This document shows positions 32,953 through 40,123 of a stretch of 64,000 nt of DNA, piece by piece. Positions within the stretch are counted from its first letter, which is position 1. Each line of letters starts with the position of its first letter. Both the position numbers and the translations under genes were made by a program. Source of the stretch: JAJRXC01 sp047639555 (lineage in GTDB: Bacteria > Actinomycetota > Acidimicrobiia > Acidimicrobiales > Aldehydirespiratoraceae); the NCBI GenBank assembly GCA_047639555.1, contig JBLIOE010000011.1, positions 1-64,000 on the forward strand, in the 5' to 3' direction. The notes under the pieces are model-generated. The model saw nothing but the letters and a program-made list of their open reading frames with translations. It was not told where the DNA came from and searched no databases.

Positions 32953-33807
32953 ATGATCGACATGAACAACCTGGGTCACACCAAGTACGAGGTTGATGGT
33001 CCAATCGCCATCATCTCCATTGACCGAGCGGACAAAGCCAACGCGGTGAACCAGCAGACGCTCGACGAGATGGACGCCTGTTTCACCACCGCGGCGGACG
33101 ACCGCGACGTGCGCGTCATCGTGTTGCGAGCGGAGGGGAAGCACTTCTCTTCCGGCCACGATATGACGGCCAGCAACGATGCCATCGGCGACGACGCGGA
33201 CCCAGACAAACCGAAGGCCAGTGCGGGCTTGGATTGGGAAGAACGCGGCCTCGAGGCGATCTACGAGTTCGAACGGGTCCACTACCTGGGTTACAGCCGC
33301 AAGTGGCGAGACATTCCGAAGCCCACCATCGCCGCCGTGCAAGGCGCGTGTATCGCCGGTGGGCTCATGCTCTGCTGGCCCTGCGATCTAATCATCGCGG
33401 CCGACAACGCCCACTTCTCCGACCCGGTCCTCCGCATGGGAATTGGTGGCGTCGAGTATCACGGCCACACCTGGGAGCTCGGCCCTCGCAAGGCGAAGGA
33501 GATGCTCTTCACCGCTCGCCGCTTCTCGGCCGAGGAGTCCGAGAAGCTGGGCATGGTCAACCGCGTCGTCCCGCTTGACGAACTGATGGACCAGACCATG
33601 ACTCTGGCCCGCGAGATCGCCGAGATGCACCCGTTTGCGTTGACCCAAGCAAAGCGCATCGTGAACCAGACGCAAGACATCCAGGGCTTCTACAACGCGC
33701 TGCAATCAGGGTTCGACATGCACACCGTCGGCCACGGCAACGCTTTGTCGATCAACGGCTATCCGGTTCTTATGAACCTCACCGACATGAAGAAGAACGC
33801 CGAGTAG
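32953..33807 (+). CDS. Enoyl-CoA hydratase/isomerase (crotonase family)
   Basis: A 284-residue crotonase-fold protein. The oxyanion hole is formed by HFSSGHDM and by GACIAGGLML. An insertion of about 25 acidic residues follows the first block (NDAIGDDADPDKPKASAG), as in the larger actinobacterial hydratases. A strong Shine-Dalgarno (gagaggggac) precedes the ATG. It would hydrate a trans-2-enoyl-CoA made by the acyl-CoA dehydrogenases of the window. It is grouped by position with the aldolase operon but may belong functionally with the P450/thioesterase operon that converges on it (3-base gap). Confidence 0.92.
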   Translation: MIDMNNLGHTKYEVDGPIAIISIDRADKANAVNQQTLDEMDACFTTAADDRDVRVIVLRAEGKHFSSGHDMTASNDAIGDDADPDKPKASAGLDWEERGLEAIYEFERVHYLGYSRKWRDIPKPTIAAVQGACIAGGLMLCWPCDLIIAADNAHFSDPVLRMGIGGVEYHGHTWELGPRKAKEMLFTARRFSAEESEKLGMVNRVVPLDELMDQTMTLAREIAEMHPFALTQAKRIVNQTQDIQGFYNALQSGFDMHTVGHGNALSINGYPVLMNLTDMKKNAE

Positions 33808-33810
33808 ACC

Positions 33811-35007
33811 TCAGGCGGGAGCCATCGGCACGCTCGAGTAGCCCGCCACGTTCGACATCTGCACGCGCTCGCAGCGGTCTTCGTCGATCGTGTAGTTCGG
33901 CCACCGCTGGCGAATCTCGTCGATCGCGACGGCACATTCCATACGGGCGAGGGCGGCACCCAAACACGTGTGGATGCCGTGACCCAGCGACATCGCCAGT
34001 CGCTGATCGCGGTCGATGTCGAAGACAGTGGCGGTCGGCCCGAACTCTCGCTCGTCGTGGTTGGCGGCGCCCGTCACGATGAAGACGGGCTTCTCCGCCT
34101 TGACGGTGACGCCATGCCACTCGGTGTCGTTCACGCTCAAACGACCCTGATACTGCGAAGGTGCCCAGTAACGAAGTACTTCTTCAACCGCGGCATCCGT
34201 CTTGGTTGGGTCGGCTTTGAGCTTCTCCCACTCACCGGGATTGCGGTGAAAGAGCACGCCGGCATTCGCCACGGCTTTGGTGACGGTCTCACTTCCGGCT
34301 GCGCCAATCAGGGAGCAGAAGCTGGCGATGTCTTGGTCAGTGAGCCCGGTCAGTTCGCCGTCTTCGGTCTCGACCTGGGCTTCGGTGAGGATCGTGGTGA
34401 GGTCGTCGCCCGGGTGCTTTCGTTTGTCGGCCGCGAACTCCATGAAATATACGGCCTGGTTGATCGCCGCTTCAGCCTGCGCCGGCGATCCGAGCGCTTC
34501 GCCCTCTTCGCGGTGCAGCATCGCGTCGGTCTGGTGGCGGATTGTCTGTCGATCCGCTTCGGGGACGCCGAGGATCGCGCAGATGATCTCGACCGGGAAC
34601 GGCCCGGAGAAGTCCTGGACGAGATCGAATTCGTCTCGGTCCATCAGCGGATCGAGGTACTTCTGGATCTGGCCGCGGATCAGTTCGTCGTAGCGGGCCA
34701 TGGCTCGGGGAGTGAACGACCGGCTCACGAGCTTGCGGTATCGATTGTGCTCGGGCGGATCCATCATGATCATCGAGTTGAAACTCTTGTCGTAATCCGG
34801 ATCGCTCAAGGTCTCATACATGAGTCCGTGGGTCGATGTGAAGTTCGTGGTGTCGCGGTGGACGGCGACGCAATCCTCGAAGCGACTGAACGCGTAGAAG
34901 TCGTATTTCTCGCTGTAGAAGCATGGGGCTTCTTCGCGCATCGACGCGTACATCGCGGTTGGGTCGTCGAAATATTCACGGCTAAACGGATCGAACTCGA
35001 CAGTCAT
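33811..35007 (-). CDS. Cytochrome P450 (third copy)
   Basis: A 398-residue P450. The I-helix reads AGSETV, the K-helix EEVLRYW, and the haem loop LGHGIHTCLG with ligand C348; the usual Phe seven residues before the Cys is Leu. The sequence GAANHDEREFG is shared with the P450 at 1163, placing both in one subfamily. Start ATG at 35007 shares a base with the TesB stop; GTG at 35010 is possible. It is the last gene of the nine-gene importer/catabolism operon, so its substrate is probably what the ABC transporter brings in or an early derivative. Confidence 0.92.
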   Translation of the reverse strand: MTVEFDPFSREYFDDPTAMYASMREEAPCFYSEKYDFYAFSRFEDCVAVHRDTTNFTSTHGLMYETLSDPDYDKSFNSMIMMDPPEHNRYRKLVSRSFTPRAMARYDELIRGQIQKYLDPLMDRDEFDLVQDFSGPFPVEIICAILGVPEADRQTIRHQTDAMLHREEGEALGSPAQAEAAINQAVYFMEFAADKRKHPGDDLTTILTEAQVETEDGELTGLTDQDIASFCSLIGAAGSETVTKAVANAGVLFHRNPGEWEKLKADPTKTDAAVEEVLRYWAPSQYQGRLSVNDTEWHGVTVKAEKPVFIVTGAANHDEREFGPTATVFDIDRDQRLAMSLGHGIHTCLGAALARMECAVAIDEIRQRWPNYTIDEDRCERVQMSNVAGYSSVPMAPA

Positions 35008-35834
35008 CACGTCTCCTGGGAAATAGGTCGAATCATGCTTTCTTGAGCGAAGCTGGCGACGAGGGCGCCCCCCGCATCAAAGATCTCCCCGTGGCCAAAG
35101 CCGCGGTTTCCGGCGATCGAAGGGGAGTGGTGCGTAATCAGGCACCACTCATCGATGCGGAACGGGCGGTGGAACCACATTTGGTGACTTGTCACCGCGG
35201 TGTGGAGGCTGTTGTGGGCGTCGGCGACGCTCAGACCGTCGACGCGGCGAAGAGCCGTGCCGATCATGTTGAGATCGGTTGCGTAGGACGCGAGGGCCTG
35301 GTGGGTGGTCGGGTCGTCGGGCAGCGATCGGTCGTCGACCTTCGTCCAAAACGAGTAGTTGGCCGGTGCAAGCGCGCGGTCTTGCAGGTCGACGCCGCCG
35401 ACGACCCGTGTCGCCCACGGGATCATGGTTGAGCCTTCGGCCGTGGCGGCCTCGGGCGTTCCGACGTCGGGCGGCGGATCGTGGAGGTCGATGCCGTCTT
35501 CTTCGGCATGCATCGAGAGCTGCGCAACGAAGAACGTCTTGCCGTTCTGGGCCGCATGGATGCGCCGCGCCGCGAACGCTCGGCCCGATTGGGTGGCTTC
35601 GACGTCGAAGACCAGAGGTTCATCGAGCGATCCCTCTCTCGGGAACAGCACCGAGAGCGACTTCACGGTCTTGCCTTCGCTGGTTGCCGCTCCAAGCGCG
35701 ATTGCTTGGGCGAGCAGTTGCCCGCCGAAGATCCGGCGGTAGTCCATCTCGATGTTTGGGGCGGTCCACGTGGTGTCGCTCGTCTGCTTGACGGCAAGAC
35801 AACCAAGGACGGAATCAAGATCGACGAGAGCCAT
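35007..35834 (-). CDS. tesB: Acyl-CoA thioesterase II (TesB family)
   Basis: A 275-residue double-hotdog thioesterase. RRIFGGQLLAQAI opens the first hotdog, RIHAAQNGKTFF follows, and DLNMIGTALRR with SLHTAVTSHQMWFHRPFRID form the second hotdog carrying the catalytic Asp/Thr/Gln set of TesB. It hydrolyses acyl-CoA to acid and CoA, for release of dead-end or branched products. It is embedded in the operon between the kinase (2-base gap) and the P450 (one-base overlap). Confidence 0.93.
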   Translation of the reverse strand: MALVDLDSVLGCLAVKQTSDTTWTAPNIEMDYRRIFGGQLLAQAIALGAATSEGKTVKSLSVLFPREGSLDEPLVFDVEATQSGRAFAARRIHAAQNGKTFFVAQLSMHAEEDGIDLHDPPPDVGTPEAATAEGSTMIPWATRVVGGVDLQDRALAPANYSFWTKVDDRSLPDDPTTHQALASYATDLNMIGTALRRVDGLSVADAHNSLHTAVTSHQMWFHRPFRIDEWCLITHHSPSIAGNRGFGHGEIFDAGGALVASFAQESMIRPISQET

Positions 35835-35836
35835 GT

Positions 35837-37048
35837 TCAGACTTCCAGTTGGGGTGGGTTGGGCGGCAGCAGGTCAATGATCTTGCGCATCCACAAATCG
35901 GCGAGGCCGGTAGAGCCGCCATCGTCGGTTTCGTAGCCACCTTCCATGACCATGGCGGTCAGCACTTGGCGGTGGGCGAGGAAGCACATCGCAATGTCGA
36001 TGTCGTTCAGCAGCTCGTCGAGCGAGTACTCAGTCACCCCGGCCGTGACGAGAGCGTCGTGGTACACCGTGGCCATTTCCGTCATCGTGGCGCGGGCGTC
36101 GGGGCCGGGTTCGAGCGATGTCGACAGCGCGTAGGCGACGTCCCACGCCGGCGGGCCAGAGCTCACCGTGCCGAAGTCGATCATCGCGAGTTCGCCGCTC
36201 GGCAAGAACAACATGTTTTCGGAGCGAACGTCGCCGTGAAGCAACGTGAACGGCACGTTGAGGCGTTCCAGAACCGCCTCGAGATTGATGTGGGCCCAAT
36301 CGGTGACGACCCGGTGGCGGTCTTCGAGCCCGTCGGTTCGGGCAAAGAAGTCGTCGGCCCAGAGGTCGTAGCCGGCCTGGAGGAACTTGTAGTTCTGGGA
36401 CGCCGTGTCGTAGCTGGCCGCGAGATCGGCGGCGAGTCTCGGGTCACGCCAGTAACGAGCGTGCATCTTCGCGATCGCGTGCATGATCGCCCGCAGGTCG
36501 TCGGCTGGCACCTCATTGTCGAGAGTGGTCAGGCGAGCGTCGGGCACGTATTCGATGAGGAGGACATAACGCCGGTCTGTGGGGCGGATCAGGTCATTGG
36601 CCCGTTTCGCGATGAATCGCGCTATCGGTTTCGGGGTCCGGTTGACGACGCGGTTCTTGCGGCGTCGGGAAGCGGCGCCGGGGCCCGGATCCATCTCTGA
36701 GTAGTGACATGTCGGGATCCGCGTCGGCATGTCGGCGCCGAGGCCCTCGTAGAACCAGATCTCGCGTTCGTAGCCACCCTCGGCTTCCATGAGCCCGCGA
36801 TGGGCCATGTCGGTCGGAAACTTCGCCACGACCTCGCGGGGGAGCGCGGGGTCGTCACGATCCCATTCCATTGTGATCTTCACGGTGATGCCCGAGAAGC
36901 CGACACCAGTACCGGGTCGGCCCGTGGTGAAGCCGGTCACCGTGGCGCCCTGAGACAGTGCCCCTTGAGACAGTGCCGCGGTGAGCCATTCGGTCGTCAG
37001 CTCTTCAGGCTGCTGGGGAATGAACGTCGCTCTCACTGTCTTCGCCAT
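35837..37048 (-). CDS. APH-fold phosphotransferase (aminoglycoside/choline kinase-like)
   Basis: A 403-residue kinase-fold protein. TLLHGDVRSENML is the catalytic loop with Asp and Asn, and LAMIDFGTVSSGP supplies the metal-binding Asp (DFG-like). The N-lobe has a short Gly-rich segment (GRPGTGVGFSG). In catabolic operons such kinases can phosphorylate hydroxyacyl-CoA rather than antibiotics. A 15-base tandem duplication near the N-terminus gives LSQGALSQGA. The family is the same as the kinase at 44927, but the two are distant in sequence. It sits between DUF35 (9-base gap) and TesB. Antibiotic resistance is unlikely from this context. Confidence 0.88.
   Translation of the reverse strand: MAKTVRATFIPQQPEELTTEWLTAALSQGALSQGATVTGFTTGRPGTGVGFSGITVKITMEWDRDDPALPREVVAKFPTDMAHRGLMEAEGGYEREIWFYEGLGADMPTRIPTCHYSEMDPGPGAASRRRKNRVVNRTPKPIARFIAKRANDLIRPTDRRYVLLIEYVPDARLTTLDNEVPADDLRAIMHAIAKMHARYWRDPRLAADLAASYDTASQNYKFLQAGYDLWADDFFARTDGLEDRHRVVTDWAHINLEAVLERLNVPFTLLHGDVRSENMLFLPSGELAMIDFGTVSSGPPAWDVAYALSTSLEPGPDARATMTEMATVYHDALVTAGVTEYSLDELLNDIDIAMCFLAHRQVLTAMVMEGGYETDDGGSTGLADLWMRKIIDLLPPNPPQLEV
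36951..36980. repeat. 15-base tandem duplication in the kinase gene
   Basis: TGAGACAGTGCC starts at 36951 and again at 36966. The duplication adds one ALSQG unit near residue 30 of the kinase without breaking the frame. Confidence 0.8.
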
Positions 37049-37057
37049 GGTTGATTT

Positions 37058-37468
37058 CTACTTCAGGGGATGGAAGAGGGGAACGAACCATTCGCCGTTC
37101 GCCTCAAACTCCACCTCGACTCGCATGCCGATCGAGACGGCGTCGACCTCGCATCCGACGATGTTCGAGCCGATCCGAATGGTGGGGTCCTCATCGATTT
37201 CGACGAGAGCAAAAACATACGGCGGAGTGAACCCAGGGATCCACTCCTTGTGATTGATCGTGAACGTGGCGATGGTGCCGTTGCCGGAGACCGGCTGAGG
37301 CGAAACGTCGCGGGAATGGCAGTACGGACAGACCGGCCCCGCGGGGTGGATAAATCGCTCGCACGCGCCGCAGTGCAAGAGCCGCAGGATGCCATCGGCG
37401 CCCGAGCGCCAGTAGAACTCGCTCTCGCGACTGGGGCTGATGAACCGCGGTGGGGGATTTGCGCTCAT
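37058..37468 (-). CDS. DUF35 Zn-ribbon/OB-fold acyl-CoA-associated protein
   Basis: A 136-residue protein. The N-terminal rubredoxin-like Zn ribbon has C33, C36, C47 and C50 (CGAC and CPYC), and the C-terminal OB fold includes GTIATFTINHKEW and FALVEIDEDPTIRIGSN. DUF35 proteins partner thiolase-like enzymes, for example the Ltp2 aldolase/ChsH2 system of steroid side-chain breakdown. Its ATG overlaps the thiolase-like gene by four bases, matching that partnership. Confidence 0.93.
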   Translation of the reverse strand: MSANPPPRFISPSRESEFYWRSGADGILRLLHCGACERFIHPAGPVCPYCHSRDVSPQPVSGNGTIATFTINHKEWIPGFTPPYVFALVEIDEDPTIRIGSNIVGCEVDAVSIGMRVEVEFEANGEWFVPLFHPLK

Positions 37469-38631
37469 CGGATCCCCTTCGTCAGCAAGAGGGAGCCTGA
37501 TTCCGGACCGCCGCCGGCGCCGACCGCCGCGACCTCGCAGTCCGGCACCTGAAGGTTGGCCGTGCCGCGAAGCTGCATGACCCCTTCGTGAAGGAATCCG
37601 AAGCCGTGGAGACGTCCGCCCGAGAGTTGACCGCCCCAGGTGTTCACCGGTAGTTCGCCATCGGGCGCGATTCGTGCGCCGCCCTCGACGAAGGGCCCGC
37701 CTTCGCCCTTCTCGCAGAAGCCCATCGCCTCAATCCAGGCGAGAGTGAGCCACGAGAAACCGTCGTAGAGCTGCGCAGTGTCGACGTCGGCGGGCGTGAG
37801 ATCGGTGCGCTCCCACATCGAGTCGCACGAATCACGCATTGCCATCGTGGTGAGGTCGTCGAACTGGTCCCACGACGGTCGCCCTCGCAGGGCGGTGCCC
37901 ATCGCGTTGATGTGAACGGCGCCGTTCGGTGTGTCCGGCGCGTAGTCGCGGTGCGAGACGATGACCACAGTCGAGCCGTCGCACGGGACGTCGCAATCGT
38001 AGAGACCGAACGGTTCGCTGATCATCCGGATGTTCAGGTAGTCATCCATTGTCATCGGGTCGGTGTAGATCGCCTTTGGATTCGACGCCGCATTTGTGCG
38101 GGCGTTGATCGCGATCGCGCCGAGCTGTTCGCGGGTTGTGCCGTAGTCGTGCATGTGGCGGCGGGCGTAGCAACTGATCCAGTTCGCGGCAGAGGTGACG
38201 CCGTAGGGGATGAGGTATTCGAATGCGGGAGGCATGCTGCCGCCGCCCGGACCTCCGGCCCGGAGTGCACCGCCGCTTCCCTCGACCACAGTGCGAAAGA
38301 CGAGCACGTGGCGAGCGAGGCCCGCGGCCACGGCGAGCGCGGCCTTGTGGACGGCGCCGAGCTGGCCGCTGGTTTCCAAACCACCGTCGCGCCAGTTGAG
38401 CGAGAAGCGCAGGGCGTCGTGGAGTTCGGCACCAGAGCAGCCGCCAAACGGTCCGCCGGAGCCCGGGTAGGTCGAGATTCCGTCGATGTCGGCGACGGCT
38501 AACCCGGCATCTTCGATGGCACGAAGTGACGCTTCGACGGTGAGGTCGATCCCCGTGCGATGGAGGCGACGGCCGATGTCGGACTGGGCCGCGCCGCTGA
38601 TGATCGCCTGACGCTCGAGTGGTTCGATCAA
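37465..38631 (-). CDS. Thiolase-like (SCP-x/Ltp2-type) protein lacking the nucleophilic Cys
   Basis: A 388-residue thiolase-fold protein. The region where thiolases carry the nucleophilic Cys reads ETSGQLGAVHKAALAVAAGL, with no Cys, so classical Claisen chemistry is unlikely. Conserved later segments are QLYDGFSWLTLAWIEAMGFC and NTWGGQLSGGRLHGFGF. With its DUF35 partner this resembles Ltp2-type retro-aldolases, which split a beta-hydroxyacyl-CoA. The start is TTG at 38631 overlapping the LivF stop (TTGA); the frame continues upstream but inside livF. A non-AUG start by reinitiation is the simplest reading. Confidence 0.87.
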   Translation of the reverse strand: MIEPLERQAIISGAAQSDIGRRLHRTGIDLTVEASLRAIEDAGLAVADIDGISTYPGSGGPFGGCSGAELHDALRFSLNWRDGGLETSGQLGAVHKAALAVAAGLARHVLVFRTVVEGSGGALRAGGPGGGSMPPAFEYLIPYGVTSAANWISCYARRHMHDYGTTREQLGAIAINARTNAASNPKAIYTDPMTMDDYLNIRMISEPFGLYDCDVPCDGSTVVIVSHRDYAPDTPNGAVHINAMGTALRGRPSWDQFDDLTTMAMRDSCDSMWERTDLTPADVDTAQLYDGFSWLTLAWIEAMGFCEKGEGGPFVEGGARIAPDGELPVNTWGGQLSGGRLHGFGFLHEGVMQLRGTANLQVPDCEVAAVGAGGGPESGSLLLTKGIR

Positions 38632-39353
38632 CTTTGGGCTCCGGTTTCGAACAGATGGTTGACCACGACGTCGGCCGCCTCGGACGATGGCCCCCTCCAC
38701 GCGATGGTCCCGTGGTCGAGGAGGGCAACATCGTCACACAGCTCAAGGGCGTGTTGGACGTGTTGCTCAACGATGAGTAGCGCAGTTCCCGAACCGCGGA
38801 TCGAAGCGAGCGTTTCGTAGACCTCGTCGACGATGATCGGCGCGAGGCCGAGCGAGAGTTCGTCGGCGATGAGCAGTCGCGGCTTCTCGACGAGGACTCG
38901 AGCCAACGACAACATGCGTTGTTCGCCGCCGGAAAGTGTCCCCGCTTCCTGAGTGCGACGCTCGCCGAGACGAGGAAAGAGGGTATACGCCTCCTCGAGT
39001 CCGGCTCGAACACCACCCCGCCCGAGTGCTCGACGAAACGACAATGTCAGATTCTCTTCGACCGTGAATGTTGCGAATACTGATCGGCCTTCAGGGGCGT
39101 GGGCGATGCCGGCGCGGGCGAATTCGTAGGTGCGACTGCCGGTCATGTCGATGCCGTCGACGATGACTGAGCCGGAGGATGCCGAGACGAGTCCGCTGGC
39201 GACTCGCGCCACCGTGGTCTTGCCCGCTCCATTCGCACCCAACAAGGCGAGCGATGCGCCAGGCTGGATCTTGAGCGACACACCAAACAACGCACGGAAG
39301 GGTCCGTACGCCGCGCCCACGTCCTTCATCTCGAAAATTGGTTCGATGGTCAT
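38628..39353 (-). CDS. livF: LivF-type ABC transporter ATP-binding protein
   Basis: A 241-residue ATPase. Walker A GANGAGKTT is at 39-47, the signature LSGGEQ at 140-145, and Walker B LLIADELSLGLAP at about 161-173, the ending GLAP being characteristic of LivF; IVEQH is the switch His. It energises import by the HAAT system with LivG. It overlaps livG and the thiolase-like gene by four bases each, so all are made from one message. Its substrate is set by the binding protein at 42233. Confidence 0.96.
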   Translation of the reverse strand: MTIEPIFEMKDVGAAYGPFRALFGVSLKIQPGASLALLGANGAGKTTVARVASGLVSASSGSVIVDGIDMTGSRTYEFARAGIAHAPEGRSVFATFTVEENLTLSFRRALGRGGVRAGLEEAYTLFPRLGERRTQEAGTLSGGEQRMLSLARVLVEKPRLLIADELSLGLAPIIVDEVYETLASIRGSGTALLIVEQHVQHALELCDDVALLDHGTIAWRGPSSEAADVVVNHLFETGAQS

Positions 39354-40123
39354 GCCGTGTTGATCTCCAGCGTGCCGAGATATGCGGTGCGAACCGCCGG
39401 ATGCGCGAGGGTCTCGGCCGTGGGTCCTTCGGCGATGAGGGATCCGAAGTCGAGTACGTAGAGGCGTTCGGTGAAGTCGGCGACGAGTTCAACGTCGTGC
39501 TCGACCAGCAGGATGGCGAATCCCTTCTCGTTCTGGACCTCGCGCAGCGTTGCCGCCAGCGCGACGGTCTCTTCCCGGTCGAGTCCTGAAGATGGTTCGT
39601 CGAGAAGGAGCAGGCTCGGTTCGGTCATGAGCGCTCGGCCGACTTCGACCAGGCGACCCTGCCCGAGGCTCAGTGCTTCGATCGGTTCGTCGCCGAGTTC
39701 TCGAAGACCGAGCAGTTCGAGAACCTCGTCGCAGCGGCTGATCTCGTCTCGGGTGGGGCGGCCGAGCCCCAAGAGGTCCTTCCAAAACGCACCGGTGCCG
39801 TTGTGCACTCGTTCGGCAATGAGGAGGTGTTCGCGCACGCTTGTGTCGGAGAACAGTTCGATGCGCTGAAACGTTCGGCCTATTCCGGCCCGCGCTCGTT
39901 TGTGGACCGGCAGGCCGCCAATGTCCTTGCCGAGAAAATTTACCGTCCCGGCGTCGGGAGTCAGGATGCCGAGCAGACAGTTGAAGAAGGTGGTTTTCCC
40001 CGCCCCGTTGGGGCCGATGAGACCGACGCGTTCGCCCGACGTCACCGAAACGCTTACGTCGTTGAGAGCTTGGATGCCGGAGAATGACTTGGTAATTCCT
40101 TGCGATTCAAGGACGGCGGTCAC
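39350..40123 (-). CDS. livG: LivG-type ABC transporter ATP-binding protein
   Basis: A 257-residue ATPase. Walker A GPNGAGKTTFF, GIGRTFQRIELF (Q-loop), signature LSLGQGRLVEVGRAL (a LivG variant of LSGGQ), Walker B LLLLDEPSSGLD, and LVEHDVE with the switch His. The start is GTG at 40123 overlapping the permease stop (GTGA); a very long open frame upstream lies antisense-like within the permease gene and is not coding. It pairs with LivF on the cytoplasmic face of the fused permease. Confidence 0.95.
   Translation of the reverse strand: MTAVLESQGITKSFSGIQALNDVSVSVTSGERVGLIGPNGAGKTTFFNCLLGILTPDAGTVNFLGKDIGGLPVHKRARAGIGRTFQRIELFSDTSVREHLLIAERVHNGTGAFWKDLLGLGRPTRDEISRCDEVLELLGLRELGDEPIEALSLGQGRLVEVGRALMTEPSLLLLDEPSSGLDREETVALAATLREVQNEKGFAILLVEHDVELVADFTERLYVLDFGSLIAEGPTAETLAHPAVRTAYLGTLEINTA

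Noticed and set aside
33970..35046. 358-codon plus-strand open frame opposite the third P450
   Set aside because: Antisense shadow; the P450 motifs are on the minus strand.
35837..37048. Antibiotic-resistance reading of the APH-fold kinases (also 44927)
   Set aside because: Context is catabolic and coupled to acyl-CoA enzymes; the fold is shared with acyl-CoA-linked kinases.
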